Position numbers and translations under genes: made by a program. This document shows positions 10,201 to 20,431 of a stretch of DNA of 64,000 bases, piece by piece; position 1 is the first letter of the stretch; each line of letters begins with the position of its first letter. Below the pieces are notes generated by a model. It had not been told where the DNA came from. It saw nothing but the letters and a program-made list of their open reading frames with translations, and searched no databases. This stretch comes from Sinorhizobium shofinae (GTDB taxonomy: Bacteria > Pseudomonadota > Alphaproteobacteria > Rhizobiales > Rhizobiaceae), in contig MBFK01000006.1 of the NCBI GenBank assembly GCA_001704765.1, positions 124,001 to 188,000 on the forward strand. The letters run 5' to 3'.

Positions 10201-10630
10201 GCTGCAGTCGATGGTCTCGACGCCGGCCGGCCAGGACGGCCGCAGCCTCAATCAGGCGGTGCGGAGGGATATCGACGTGAGCACGGCTCGGTTCGAGCGT
10301 GGCTTCGCCCAACTTCTCCTGGATCGTGGCGTCATTCGGGTCGATAGCGGCGTGTTGCGCGGCATCGACGTCGGCGCCACGTTCCAGGGCACGGTCCGCG
10401 ACAGCAATGGCCGCATGGACATGACCGGAACCTTTATGCCGGCCTATGGCATCAATCGGTTGTTCGGCGAGTTGCCGCTGATCGGCGTCCTGCTCGGTAA
10501 CGGTCGCGACCGCGGCCTGCTCGGCATCACCTTCAAGCTGACCGGCCCCTTCAACCAGCCAAATCTGGCGATCAATCCGCTATCGATCATCGCCCCGGGC
10601 GTATTCCGCAGCATTTTCGAGTTTCAATGA
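7244..10630 (+). CDS. AsmA/YhdP-like (DUF3971) envelope protein
   Basis: A 1128-residue protein with one N-terminal membrane segment (about residues 45-70) and a very long periplasmic body of repeated beta-rich units, ending in a C-terminal region (GTFMPAYGINRLFGELPLIG) characteristic of the YhdP/DUF3971 branch of AsmA-like proteins. Members of this superfamily (TamB, YhdP, YdbH) are thought to form periplasm-spanning grooves that move phospholipid to the outer membrane; a role in outer-membrane lipid homeostasis is therefore inferred. The start at 7244 has a GGAGG ahead. It converges on tyrS with a shared hairpin terminator between them. Confidence 0.85.
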   Translation: MSDIRGERVCFRKEDIVALDALPSAQAHDPVIVHTPLSSGMLRLLGKILLCCSLVAFVIVASLVAVIESGLVDGPLNARARTALNAALGANYNAEVESTVVRVTGRGALALKARGVTLNDSASGRPVAKLAAVSIALDPFALMTGRIAVSRLEAEGGELDTGLLPRGEPIDLTAIRIADTGTALEKLFTHIDAMSRLTARSATRTVQLSDLTLSVTGSRGRIVPVDVRMLAFSRDPDGSIRVDGSIAIDGKEAQLEARAFGQGESITGIEAVFSALPLSPFLYHDKSPSEEAFGIDAAAEVSLRATRAAEGAKPALEVGIRTSQGSFHAGGLVSALKPSELNVSYDFERASVEILPSAVKIGRSNFPFTGALIDLDKISEGGQKGFAVDLLLNGASSDPEDIQERPLSFDAKANGRFETGSHRLIFDELAISSPLGSMAGSLAVAFGKTSPQISFAAVSDRIQPTAVKQLWPWWVAKGARRWAIGNLFGGTVTDARIEVSIPEGRIAKSGGELKLNEDELNINFTIDDTRINIAGEIPPLRDTAGHFDLSGERMTVEVRRGAAFFPSGRSVALNGGDFVIPDVYSKPLMAEMKIKVDGEADSIAELVSYKPIRALQKTPFVPEDFTGPMTALVGARFGLISNQKPPPPLWQAEMLLQKVSINRPVSGREIADLSGRMRIDNTQVVLDADALIDGAEMRIALTEPVDAKANVKRTREISGTLDDAARRKIAPALSGIVNGPVDVEVSLSDDGSQSVKADLGKAALSLPWIGWNKGAGIAANAEFTVKKSEALTEISDFRIQGDGFGAAGDLRVDDDGLALARLHDVRLANGDDFAVTVERAKGGHVVTLTGSSADIRLPLARAKGEAGSGDDGKVRINARLDRVVGFNGEVFSNVSFAYSTRGQDIDDIDLSAVTASGQAVVARLVKEGPDNTLELTTSDAGALARFTDIYRNMRGGLLNLRLRDRGARSWRGTVDLRKFSLVGEQKLQSMVSTPAGQDGRSLNQAVRRDIDVSTARFERGFAQLLLDRGVIRVDSGVLRGIDVGATFQGTVRDSNGRMDMTGTFMPAYGINRLFGELPLIGVLLGNGRDRGLLGITFKLTGPFNQPNLAINPLSIIAPGVFRSIFEFQ

Positions 10631-10634
10631 AAAA

Positions 10635-10656
10635 GGGCCGGCGCAGCGGCCGGCCC
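10635..10656. terminator. Hairpin terminator between the YhdP-like gene and tyrS
   Basis: A perfect 8-bp stem (GGGCCGGC at 10635-10642, GCCGGCCC at 10649-10656) with a 6-base loop. On the minus strand it is followed by TTTTT, giving a classical rho-independent terminator for tyrS. On the plus strand no T run follows, so it would serve the YhdP-like gene only weakly. Confidence 0.8.
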
Positions 10657-10680
10657 CTGGATCGTTGCTTGGTGGCCAGT

Positions 10681-11934
10681 TCAGACAGGCCGCACCAGAA
10701 TGTGCTTCTTCTTGCCGAGCGACAGCTTGATAACGCCATCGCCCGTGACGTCGCCGCTTCCGATGACACGACGCTCGTCACTGACCTGCTCGTCGTTGAC
10801 GCGAACGGCCCCGCCCTGGACGTGGCGGCGTGCCTCGCCGTTCGATCCTGCCAGGCCGGCGCGAACCACCAGTGTCAGCAGGCCCAGACCCGATTCGAGC
10901 TCGGGGGCGGGAACCTCGATCGACGGCAGGTTTTGCGCAAGCGCACCTTCTTCAAAGGTCTTGCGGGCCGTTTCTGCTGCATTTTCCGCGGCTTCTCGAC
11001 CGTGGAGGATGGCGGTCACTTCAGTGGCGAGGATTTTCTTCGCATCATTGATCTCCGATCCTCCCAATGCGGCGAGACGGTTGATTTCCGCCATCGGCAG
11101 GGTGGTGAAGAGTTTCATGAAGCGGATGACATCCGCGTCCTCGGTATTTCGCCAGTACTGCCAGAAGTCGTATACGGAGAGTAGTTCTGCGTTCAGCCAC
11201 ACGGCCCCGGAAGCAGACTTGCCCATCTTGGCACCGGAGGCCGTTGTTAGCAGTGGTGAAGTCAGGGCGTAGAGTTGCGGCGTTCCCATCCGATGGCCGA
11301 GATCAATACCGTTGATGATATTGCCCCATTGATCCGAGCCGCCCATCTGGAGGCGGCAGTCGTAACGTTTGTTGAGTTCAACGAAATCGTAGGCCTGCAG
11401 GATCATATAGTTGAATTCAAGGAATGACAGCGAGTGTTCCCGATCGAGGCGCGTCTTCACGCTGTCGAAGGAGAGCATCCGGTTGACGGAAAAATGGCGG
11501 CCGACATCCCGCAGGAATTCGAGATAGTTGAGCGAACGCAGCCATTCGGCGTTGTTGACCATCAGCGCCCGGTTGGGACCATGCTCGTAATCCAGGTAAT
11601 TCGCGAAGACGCGCTTGATCGAGGCGATGTTGTTTTCGATGGTCTCGACTGTCATCAGCTGCCGCGCCTCGTCCTTAAAAGACGGGTCCCCGACCATCCC
11701 GGTCCCGCCGCCCATCAGCGAAATCGGGCGATGACCGGTTGCCTGGAGCCAGTGCAGGAGCATGATCTGAGTCAGATGACCCACATGGAGGCTGGATGCG
11801 GTGGGATCATATCCGATATAGGCAGTTACCGTTTCCTTCCGCAGGAGGTCGTCGAGGCCGGAATCATCCGATGTCTGATTGATGAAACCGCGTTCGCTGA
11901 GGGTGTGGAGGAAATCAGACTTGAACTCGGACAT
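10681..11934 (-). CDS. tyrS: Tyrosyl-tRNA synthetase
   Basis: A 417-residue class I aminoacyl-tRNA synthetase that charges tRNA-Tyr. The HIGH signature appears as HVGH in [15 protein letters not shown] (~residues 40-55) and the KMSKS loop as KMGKS in [21 protein letters not shown] is the tyrosine/TrpRS-type specificity region. The C-terminal ~70 residues form an S4-like RNA-binding domain. The ATG at 11934 ([12 protein letters not shown]) is the usual family start; a longer frame upstream would overlap the divergent promoter. It is back to back with anmK, with ~130 bases between starts. Confidence 0.96.
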   Translation of the reverse strand: MSEFKSDFLHTLSERGFINQTSDDSGLDDLLRKETVTAYIGYDPTASSLHVGHLTQIMLLHWLQATGHRPISLMGGGTGMVGDPSFKDEARQLMTVETIENNIASIKRVFANYLDYEHGPNRALMVNNAEWLRSLNYLEFLRDVGRHFSVNRMLSFDSVKTRLDREHSLSFLEFNYMILQAYDFVELNKRYDCRLQMGGSDQWGNIINGIDLGHRMGTPQLYALTSPLLTTASGAKMGKSASGAVWLNAELLSVYDFWQYWRNTEDADVIRFMKLFTTLPMAEINRLAALGGSEINDAKKILATEVTAILHGREAAENAAETARKTFEEGALAQNLPSIEVPAPELESGLGLLTLVVRAGLAGSNGEARRHVQGGAVRVNDEQVSDERRVIGSGDVTGDGVIKLSLGKKKHILVRPV

Positions 11935-12063
11935 ACGCTGTCTCTTTCGGCTTTTAGGATGTGTGCGGCCGGCGTTTATCACTGTTTTGTCGAAAGTGCA
12001 CGTTTTTGCTTGGGCAGCGTTTTGCTATGACCGATGGGAAATGGAAAGGCGCGGAGGACATCG

Positions 12064-13218
12064 ATGGGCAAGGTGTTGACGGCGATCGGCCTGATGAGCG
12101 GCACGAGCATGGATGGAATAGACGTCGCCCTCGTCGAGACCGACGGCGACACTATCATTCGAAGAGGACCGTCAGCCGGATATGCCTATGAGGCGCGCTT
12201 CCGCGATCGTCTGAAGCTGGGCCTCGAGGATGCCAGGTCGATCCGTAAAAGGGATGAGCGGCCCGGAACGTTGGCGGAACTCGAGCGAAACCTGACACTG
12301 CGGCACGCAGAAGTTGTCAAGGCATTCCTTCATGAAAACAATCTGTTGCCTGGCACTGTTGATGTAATAGGCTTCCATGGGCAGACGGTCCTCCACCGTC
12401 CCGACGAGGCCTTGACCGTGCAGATCGGCGATGGGGACCTGCTGGCGCGAGAAACGCTTATCGACGTAGTCTACGACATGCGGGCGAATGACATGGCTCA
12501 TGGCGGCCAAGGGGCGCCTCTGATCCCAGCCTATCACGCCGCGTTGGTGCGAGGCCTGTCGGAAGGCTCAAAGATCGAAGCGCCCGTCGCCTTCGTGAAT
12601 ATAGGCGGCATTTCCAATATCACCTTCATCGGGGCCGGCGAGGGAATCATCGCCTATGACAGCGGGCCGGGAAACACGTTGATCGACCAGTGGGTGGAAG
12701 CCCATGCCGGCATTCCCTATGACCAGGGCGGCATGGTTGCGAGCGAAGGCTCGGTGCTGCCGGAGCTTGCCGCACGCTACCTCGCTCATCCCTTCTTCTC
12801 GTCGGAAAAGCGCCACTCGCTCGACCGCAGCGACTTTGCTCCGCTCACTGCTTCAGACGCGAGCCTCGTAGACGGTGCCCGTACCCTGGCGCATGTGACG
12901 GCGGCCGCCATACTCCGATCTGCACGACATCTTCCGAAAATGCCGGCAACTTACATCGTGTGCGGCGGCGGCCGCCTCAATCCCGTCATCATGCGGGACC
13001 TAGCCTCGCTTGCAGAAGCAGCAGGCGGACGCGTGCTTGCCGCAGAGGCGCTGGGTCTGAACGGCGATTCGATGGAAGCCGAAGCCTGGGCCTACCTGGC
13101 CGTAAGATCATTGCGCGGGCTGCCGTTGAGCTATCCTGGTACGACCGGCGTCAGCCGGCCGGTGAGCGGAGGGCGGTTGGCGGCAGGGCCGAAAGATGCG
13201 TTTAGGTCGCAAGGTTGA
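12064..13218 (+). CDS. anmK: Anhydro-N-acetylmuramic acid kinase
   Basis: A 384-residue sugar kinase of peptidoglycan recycling that converts 1,6-anhydro-MurNAc and ATP to MurNAc-6-phosphate. Family blocks present are [12 protein letters not shown] at the N-terminus (phosphate binding), [20 protein letters not shown] and [11 protein letters not shown]. The start at 12064 is chosen because a GGAGG lies 6 bases ahead and [10 protein letters not shown] is typical; a further ATG at 12034 in the same frame is unlikely. The gene stands alone, divergent from tyrS. Confidence 0.95.
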   Translation: MGKVLTAIGLMSGTSMDGIDVALVETDGDTIIRRGPSAGYAYEARFRDRLKLGLEDARSIRKRDERPGTLAELERNLTLRHAEVVKAFLHENNLLPGTVDVIGFHGQTVLHRPDEALTVQIGDGDLLARETLIDVVYDMRANDMAHGGQGAPLIPAYHAALVRGLSEGSKIEAPVAFVNIGGISNITFIGAGEGIIAYDSGPGNTLIDQWVEAHAGIPYDQGGMVASEGSVLPELAARYLAHPFFSSEKRHSLDRSDFAPLTASDASLVDGARTLAHVTAAAILRSARHLPKMPATYIVCGGGRLNPVIMRDLASLAEAAGGRVLAAEALGLNGDSMEAEAWAYLAVRSLRGLPLSYPGTTGVSRPVSGGRLAAGPKDAFRSQG

Positions 13219-13327
13219 GCGCGTTGTTTAATGAATTCTTCGTGCGCGATCGCTAATCTGCCCTATAGTCCGCGGGGCGTAATTTTGCGATCGTTTGATC
13301 TGCGGCTGGGAGTTTCGGATTCTGTCG

Positions 13328-14524
13328 ATGGGTGGTGCGATTTCCCTGCTGGCGGTGAACTTCATCATTGCCCAGATTTTCGTGGTGGCCTTTCTCATCA
13401 TTGCTACAAAAAGCCGGGCAAGAGGCCCGGCGGTCTGGTGCGCGGCCGGCTTCGCCGTCGCCTCGCTCTCGGCTGTTTTCGAAACCGTGCTGCCGTTTTC
13501 TCCCGTGCCGAAGCTCTTTGCCGTCGGGGCATTTGCAAGCGTTCTTGCCGGCTTCATCCTGCTTCGCCTTGGGCTAGGGCTCTTCTATCGAGTGCCGGCG
13601 CGACTGCCTCTGCTTGCAGTCGTCTTCCTCGGTTCGGTGCTCCTCGATCTGCGGATCTACGACTTGCCGCGCGGAACGCTTAGGCACGCCTTCTTCTACC
13701 AACTGCCGTTCTTCGTCATCCAGGCCTGGTCGGCATCGACCGTGCTGAGGTCTGAGCGCCGGTCCCGCGCGGACTGGATTCTGTTCGGCCTGCTGGTTCT
13801 GACTTCGATCTATTACCTCGTGAAAATCTACGCCGCGATTGCAGCGGGATCGGGCACCACGGCGGCGGATTACCTCGGAAGCCCATTCGCTCTTATTTCG
13901 CAAGCGCTTGGCGCGATGCTGATCGTCGCGACGGGCATCGCGATACTCGGGGTGATGGTCAAGGATATCATCGACGAGGCCCGCGCAAGCTCCGAGCTCG
14001 ACGCGCTCTCCGGCCTCTGCAATCGCCGCGGCTTCATGGATCGCGTTGCACCTCTCTTGCAGGCCGCTGGCGCCGAAGGCCCCGGCACGCTGATCCTTGC
14101 CGACCTCGACCGCTTCAAGCTGGTCAACGATACTTACGGTCATCATGCTGGCGACGGGGTGATCCGACAGTTCTCGCGCGTGCTTGTGGAGCTCATGCCC
14201 ATGAGGGCCGTGGCGGCGCGGCTCGGCGGGGAGGAGTTCGCCGTGTTTCTGCCTCGTGTCGGTCTGGCGGAAGCGCGCGTCCTCGCTCATGGGATGCGCG
14301 CGGCGACGGCATCGACGCGGATCGACGGATTGCCCGAAAGCGTCACCATCACGGCGAGCTTCGGGGTCGCCGCCATTGTTCCGGGAGAGCCAATGGAAGC
14401 GGCGATGCAGCGCGCCGACAAGGCGCTCTATGCCGCCAAGGCCGGAGGCAGGAATCGCGTGGAATGTGCCGAACCGCCCGTGCTCGTGATGCCCGCCACT
14501 TCCCGGCGGGTGGGGCGGTCTTAG
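13328..14524 (+). CDS. Membrane GGDEF-domain protein (probable diguanylate cyclase)
   Basis: About 398 residues: an N-terminal half with six or seven hydrophobic segments (to ~residue 215) followed by a GGDEF domain. The active-site loop reads GGEEF in AARLGGEEFAVF, an allowed variant, with DLDRFKLVND upstream as the metal/substrate segment, so c-di-GMP synthesis is plausible. The RxxD inhibitory site expected five residues before GGEEF is absent. The membrane part carries no named sensor domain. The start at 13328 is the first Met that puts the hydrophobic segment at the N-terminus; an earlier ATG at 13295 is possible. Confidence 0.85.
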   Translation: MGGAISLLAVNFIIAQIFVVAFLIIATKSRARGPAVWCAAGFAVASLSAVFETVLPFSPVPKLFAVGAFASVLAGFILLRLGLGLFYRVPARLPLLAVVFLGSVLLDLRIYDLPRGTLRHAFFYQLPFFVIQAWSASTVLRSERRSRADWILFGLLVLTSIYYLVKIYAAIAAGSGTTAADYLGSPFALISQALGAMLIVATGIAILGVMVKDIIDEARASSELDALSGLCNRRGFMDRVAPLLQAAGAEGPGTLILADLDRFKLVNDTYGHHAGDGVIRQFSRVLVELMPMRAVAARLGGEEFAVFLPRVGLAEARVLAHGMRAATASTRIDGLPESVTITASFGVAAIVPGEPMEAAMQRADKALYAAKAGGRNRVECAEPPVLVMPATSRRVGRS

Positions 14525-14534
14525 CTGCACAGCG

Positions 14535-14562
14535 GCCCGGAAATCGATTTCGATCTCCGGGC
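14535..14562. terminator. Possible hairpin between GGDEF gene and alpha/beta hydrolase gene
   Basis: An inverted repeat (GCCCGGA..ATCG pairing with CGAT..TCCGGGC, one mismatch) lies between two converging stop codons. No clear T run follows on either strand, so the terminator role is inferred from position. Confidence 0.45.
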
Positions 14563-14592
14563 ACGGCTGAATGTATGAGGCTGGCGCGTTTT

Positions 14593-15270
14593 TTAGCGGA
14601 TACGCTTTGCTGCGGGCTCCGGCACCAACTCGCCATTGAGGCGACGGTCGAGATAGTCCTCGCATTCCGTCATCAGGGATTCGATCTGACCGTTGAAGAA
14701 GTGGTTCGCGCCGGGAACCGTCTTGTGCGTGATCAGGATGCCCTTCTGCGCCTTCAGCTTTTCGACGAGACCGTTCACGTCCTTCTCCGGCGCGACCTTG
14801 TCGGCGTCGCCATTGATGATGAGGCCCGACGACGGGCAGGGTGCCAGGAACGAGAAATCATAGATGTTAGGCTGCGGGGCGACCGCCATGAAACCTTCGA
14901 TTTCCGGGCGGCGCATCAGAAGCTGCATGCCGATCCAGGCGCCGAACGAATAGCCGGCGACCCAACAGCTCTTCGAGTCGGGATGCAGGCTCTGCACCCA
15001 ATCGAGCGCCGAGGCCGCATCGGAAAGCTCGCCCGCACCGTGATCGAATTCGCCCTGGCTGCGGCCGATGCCGCGGAAATTGAACCGCAAGGTCGTGAAG
15101 CCGCGCTTCTGGAACATGTAGAAGAGCTGGTAGACGATCTGGTTATTCATCGTCCCGCCGAACTGCGGATGAGGATGCAGGATGATCGCGATCGGTGCAC
15201 TCTTCTGCTTCGAAGGCTGATAGCGGCCTTCGAGGCGACCGGCCGGTCCGTTGAAGATGATTTCGGGCAT
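14593..15270 (-). CDS. Alpha/beta hydrolase
   Basis: A 225-residue cytoplasmic alpha/beta hydrolase of the small dienelactone-hydrolase-like type. The nucleophile elbow is GYSFGAW (Ser at about residue 107), the acid is in NGDADKV and the catalytic His in PGANHFF, so the triad is complete. An HPHPQFGG block near residue 32 supplies the oxyanion hole and is typical of this COG2945-like group. The substrate is unknown. It is divergent from the suf operon, with its start 224 bases from the cysteine desulfurase start. Confidence 0.82.
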   Translation of the reverse strand: MPEIIFNGPAGRLEGRYQPSKQKSAPIAIILHPHPQFGGTMNNQIVYQLFYMFQKRGFTTLRFNFRGIGRSQGEFDHGAGELSDAASALDWVQSLHPDSKSCWVAGYSFGAWIGMQLLMRRPEIEGFMAVAPQPNIYDFSFLAPCPSSGLIINGDADKVAPEKDVNGLVEKLKAQKGILITHKTVPGANHFFNGQIESLMTECEDYLDRRLNGELVPEPAAKRIR

Positions 15271-15324
15271 TGGTTCTCCGGGAACGTTTCTGGTTCAAAT
15301 CGTCGTTGTTAATGCCGATCTGTC

Positions 15325-15374
15325 TTGACGAAAGCAGTCAGCTTTTCTAGAACGCACTTTAGAACCGTTCAAAA
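15325..15374 (+). promoter_or_regulatory. Candidate suf promoter with palindromic operator
   Basis: TTGACG (15325-15330), a 17-base spacer and TAGAAC (15348-15353) form a credible sigma-70 promoter 120 bases upstream of the cysteine desulfurase ATG. The predicted start point falls in the imperfect palindrome TTTAGAACCGTTCAAAA (15358-15374), whose half-sites match at 7 of 8 bases. Fe-S operons of rhizobia are controlled by Rrf2-type iron or Fe-S regulators such as RirA; linking this palindrome to such a protein is inference. Confidence 0.5.
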
Positions 15375-15494
15375 CTTCGATGCGGGCACTCCGCCGCGTT
15401 CGTCGTCTCATAGGACAAGCGGCGCCGAAAATTCAAGAAAAATGCAACGGCATCGATTGCAGGGATTGAACCGTCTGCTCTAGCGAAGGAAGCA

Positions 15495-16661
15495 ATGCCG
15501 GGATCGCGCATATACATGGACTGGAATGCGACAGCGCCGCTACTGCCCGAAGCGCGTGACGCTTTCCTGTTTGCGCTCGATGCGGTCGGCAATCCCTCGT
15601 CCGTCCACGGCGAGGGACGCGCGGTTCGAGGCCTCATCGAAAGCGCGCGCCGTGACGTTGCGGCGCTTTGCGGCGCCCAGGCCTCCTCGGTGATATTCAC
15701 CAGCGGCGCCACGGAAGCGGCCAACATGGTGCTGACGCCGGATTTCCGCATGGGGCGCACGCCGCTCAAGCTCGGCAAGCTCTATGTTTCTGCGATCGAA
15801 CATCCGGCGGTGCGCGAGGGCGGACGTTTCGCGCGAGAAAATGTTTGCGAAGTGCCTGTCACAAGCGGCGGCGTTACCGACTGCATCGCGCTCGAGACGT
15901 TGCTTTCGGCACATGATCGCCAATCCGGCCTGCCGATAGTGGCCGTGATGCTCGCCAATAACGAGACGGGTATTGTCCAGCCGATCGCGGAAGTTTCCGC
16001 GATCGTGCGTGCCCACGGCGGGCTGTTGGTCGTCGATGCCGTGCAGGCCGCTGGCCGCCTGCCGCTGTCCATCGAGAGCTTGGGCGCCGATTTCCTCATC
16101 ATTTCGTCGCACAAGATCGGCGGGCCGAAAGGGGCCGGCGCAGTCGTCGCCCGCGGCGAGGCCATGATGCCTGCGCCCCTGATCCGCGGCGGCGGACAGG
16201 AAAAGGGCCATCGCTCGGGTACCGAGAACGCGCCGGCGCTCGTGGGCTTCGGGGCAGCTGCCCGGACAGCTGCCGATAACCTGGAGGCCCGCACGGCCGC
16301 GATTGCCGCTCTGCGCGATCGGCTCGAGGCACAGATGCTGGAAAGCGCACCGGATGTGGTGATCCATGGTCGTAATGCGCCGCGGATCGCCAATACGTCT
16401 TTCTTCACGCTTCCGGGCCTGAAGGCGGAGACCGGCCAGATTGCCTTCGATCTCGAAGGCGTGGCCCTCTCGGCAGGCTCTGCGTGCTCTTCCGGCAAGG
16501 TCGGACAGAGTCATGTGCTGACGGCGATGGGTTATGATCCGCGACAGGGCGCCTTGCGTATTTCGATCGGTTCATCAACGACGCAAGCGGAGATCGAACG
16601 CTGTGCGGCAGTGTTCGCAAAAGTGGCGGCGCGGCGCCGCTCGACGTGGCAGGCCGCGTGA
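15495..16661 (+). CDS. Cysteine desulfurase, IscS/NifS type (first gene of suf operon)
   Basis: A 388-residue PLP enzyme that takes sulfur from cysteine for Fe-S assembly. The PLP lysine is in SSHKIGGPKG (~residue 203) and the persulfide Cys in AGSACSSGK (~residue 333), with the longer active-site loop of group I (IscS/NifS) enzymes. It differs from the group II SufS later in the same operon, so the operon carries two desulfurase types. AAGGAAG precedes the ATG. The next gene, sufB, starts 154 bases downstream after an inverted repeat. Confidence 0.9.
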   Translation: MPGSRIYMDWNATAPLLPEARDAFLFALDAVGNPSSVHGEGRAVRGLIESARRDVAALCGAQASSVIFTSGATEAANMVLTPDFRMGRTPLKLGKLYVSAIEHPAVREGGRFARENVCEVPVTSGGVTDCIALETLLSAHDRQSGLPIVAVMLANNETGIVQPIAEVSAIVRAHGGLLVVDAVQAAGRLPLSIESLGADFLIISSHKIGGPKGAGAVVARGEAMMPAPLIRGGGQEKGHRSGTENAPALVGFGAAARTAADNLEARTAAIAALRDRLEAQMLESAPDVVIHGRNAPRIANTSFFTLPGLKAETGQIAFDLEGVALSAGSACSSGKVGQSHVLTAMGYDPRQGALRISIGSSTTQAEIERCAAVFAKVAARRRSTWQAA

Positions 16662-16685
16662 ATGCGGAAAGCCTTGAACGAAATT

Positions 16686-16705
16686 GCGGAAAAGCAATTT
16701 TCCGC
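16686..16705. repeat. Perfect inverted repeat between the cysteine desulfurase gene and sufB
   Basis: GCGGAAAA, a GCAA loop, then TTTTCCGC: a perfect 8-bp stem. A second inverted repeat, GCGGTGC / GCACCGC, lies at 16747-16769. They may be an operator, an mRNA-stability hairpin or a partial terminator that sets sufB expression apart from the upstream gene. Function is not determinable from sequence. Confidence 0.5.
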
Positions 16706-16815
16706 TTGGCAAATGGGGTGAAAACCGCCTTTTAGCCATTACATAAGCGGTGCGCACATATTGCACCGCGTTGACAAGCCGCCGGACCTTGGATCCGACG
16801 AGATTGGAGAGCGAC

Positions 16816-18285
<1,470 letters not shown>

Positions 18286-18362
18286 GGCCTGGGACTGATT
18301 ATTGAACCGGCGCGCTGGACCTGCGCGCGAAAACTATTCGTTTCCTAAGAGGACGATTTGAA

Positions 18363-19118
18363 ATGCTTGAAATCAAGAACCTGCACGCACGCATCGCCGA
18401 AGACGGCACCGAAATCATCCGTGGCCTGAACCTGACAGTGAAGGCCGGTGAAGTCGCCGCCATCATGGGCCCCAACGGCTCCGGCAAGTCGACGCTCTCC
18501 TATATCCTTTCCGGGCGCGAAGACTATGAAGTGACCGAAGGCGAAATCCTTTACAACGGCGAGAGCATCCTGGAGCTCGACGCTTCGGAGCGTGCGGCCA
18601 AGGGCATCTTCCTCGCATTTCAGTATCCGGTCGAGATTCCGGGCGTTGCAACCATGCAGTTCCTGAAGGTGGCGATGAACGAACAGCGGAAGTATCGCGG
18701 CGAAGACGAGCTGACGACGCCGGAATTCATGCGCCGCGTCAAGGAAGCCGCCGCCGAGCTGAAGATCGCGCCGGAAATGCTGCGCCGTCCGGTGAACGTC
18801 GGCTTCTCTGGCGGCGAGAAGAAGCGTGCGGAAATCCTGCAGATGGCGCTGCTCGAGCCTAAGCTCTGCATCCTCGATGAAACCGATTCCGGGCTCGACA
18901 TCGACGCGCTGAAGGTCGTCGCTGATGGCGTTAATGCGCTGCGTTCACCGGATCGCGCCGTCGTCGTCATCACCCACTACCAGCGCCTGCTCGACTACAT
19001 CATTCCGGACACGGTTCATGTTCTCTACAAGGGCCAGGTCATCAAATCGGGCGACAAGACGCTGGCGTATGAACTCGAAGCCAACGGTTATGCGGATCTC
19101 ATCGAGGCAGCAGCCTGA
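18363..19118 (+). CDS. sufC: Fe-S assembly ATPase SufC
   Basis: A 251-residue ABC-type ATPase that drives conformational change in the SufBCD scaffold; it is cytosolic and has no membrane partner. Walker A is GPNGSGKST (~36-44), the ABC signature is GFSGGEKKR, and Walker B is LCILDETDSGLD, where the DETDSGLD form is characteristic of SufC. AAGAGGA precedes the ATG. It lies between sufB and sufD. Confidence 0.96.
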   Translation: MLEIKNLHARIAEDGTEIIRGLNLTVKAGEVAAIMGPNGSGKSTLSYILSGREDYEVTEGEILYNGESILELDASERAAKGIFLAFQYPVEIPGVATMQFLKVAMNEQRKYRGEDELTTPEFMRRVKEAAAELKIAPEMLRRPVNVGFSGGEKKRAEILQMALLEPKLCILDETDSGLDIDALKVVADGVNALRSPDRAVVVITHYQRLLDYIIPDTVHVLYKGQVIKSGDKTLAYELEANGYADLIEAAA

Positions 19119-19140
19119 CGCCTGTTGAAGGAGTGTTCGA

Positions 19141-20418
19141 ATGAATATGCAACAGGCCATCAAGATGACGGCAGCCGAAACGGCGCTCGTCGATGCCTAC
19201 ACCGCCCAGATCGGCGATTTGCCGGGCGACGGGGCGGTGCTGTCGCTGCGCGATACGCTGGTTCACGAGCTGAAGACGGCCGGCCTGCCGACGCGGCGCG
19301 TCGAATCCTGGCATTATACGGACCTGCGGACCTTGCTTCGGGCGGTCCCCTCCGCCGATCCGAGCGCCTTTGCCGACCGGGTCGAGCCGATCGTCGCGGG
19401 CTCCACTGTGCTTTCGGTGCGCAATGGCGAGGCCGATCTCAAGAGCCTTCCTGAGGGTATAACGGCGCGCTCCTATACGGAGAGTCTTCTCGACGGCTCC
19501 GCGGTCGCCGGTCTGGCCGTACTCGGCTCCGACGACGCCATTGGCCGCATCAATGTCGGTCTGGTCCGCGGCGGTCTGGAAATCGCAGTTGCGGAAGGCG
19601 CCGAGCTGGAGGCGCCGCTGGAAATCCAGATTGTACAAAGCCACGGCCAGGCTCACACGCGCTTTCCGGTGTCGTTCGGCGCCGGTTCCAAGGCGACTGT
19701 GATCGAACGGCATCTGTCGACGAATGCGGAAGCGAGCTTCGTTTCCTCTGTAACCGACCTGACACTTGGCGAAGGCGCCGATGTAATCTGGATCATCCTG
19801 CAGCAGCAGGGGCCGGCCGACACCCATCTCGGCCAGATCCGTTTCGATCTCGGCAAGAACGCGAAGCTGCACCTCTTCGTCATCAATGCCGGCGGCAAGC
19901 TTGTGCGCCAGGAACTGCACGGCAGGGCGAGCGGCGAGGGTGCGGATCTGACGCTGCGCGGCATCAACCTGCTCGGCGGCGAGAGCCACACGGACGTGAC
20001 CTTCACGCTGAGCCACGACGTGCCACACACGACCTCGACCGAGATCATCCGCAACGTCGTTTTCGATCGGGCAAAGGGCGTGTTCCAGGGCAAGATCCTC
20101 GTCGAGAAGGATGCACAGAAGACCGACGCGAAAATGTCGTGCAACACGTTGCTCTTGTCCGACGAAGGCGATTTCTCGGCAAAGCCTGAACTCGAGATCT
20201 TCGCCGACGATGTCCAGTGCGGTCACGGTGCAACGGTCATCGATATCGATCATACGCAGCTCTTCTACATGCTCGCCCGCGGCATTCCGGAAAACAAGGC
20301 GCGCGCGATGCTCGTCAACGCTTTCGTTGCCGAGATCGTCGAGGAGCTGGAAGATGACGAGACGCTGGTCGAGGCGCTCGAAGGCGTGATCTCGGCCTGG
20401 CTCGCAAAACACGCCTGA
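19141..20418 (+). CDS. sufD: Fe-S assembly protein SufD
   Basis: A 425-residue SufD, the paralogue of SufB that completes the SufBC2D scaffold and helps iron entry. The beta-helix core is recognisable from HLSTNAEASFVSS, the KTDAKMSCNTLLLSD region and CGHGATV, with the final RGIPENKARAMLVNAF helix. AAGGAG lies 9 bases before the ATG, and only 22 bases separate it from sufC, so translation is tightly linked. Confidence 0.95.
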   Translation: MNMQQAIKMTAAETALVDAYTAQIGDLPGDGAVLSLRDTLVHELKTAGLPTRRVESWHYTDLRTLLRAVPSADPSAFADRVEPIVAGSTVLSVRNGEADLKSLPEGITARSYTESLLDGSAVAGLAVLGSDDAIGRINVGLVRGGLEIAVAEGAELEAPLEIQIVQSHGQAHTRFPVSFGAGSKATVIERHLSTNAEASFVSSVTDLTLGEGADVIWIILQQQGPADTHLGQIRFDLGKNAKLHLFVINAGGKLVRQELHGRASGEGADLTLRGINLLGGESHTDVTFTLSHDVPHTTSTEIIRNVVFDRAKGVFQGKILVEKDAQKTDAKMSCNTLLLSDEGDFSAKPELEIFADDVQCGHGATVIDIDHTQLFYMLARGIPENKARAMLVNAFVAEIVEELEDDETLVEALEGVISAWLAKHA

Positions 20419-20431
20419 TTGGACGAAAGAC

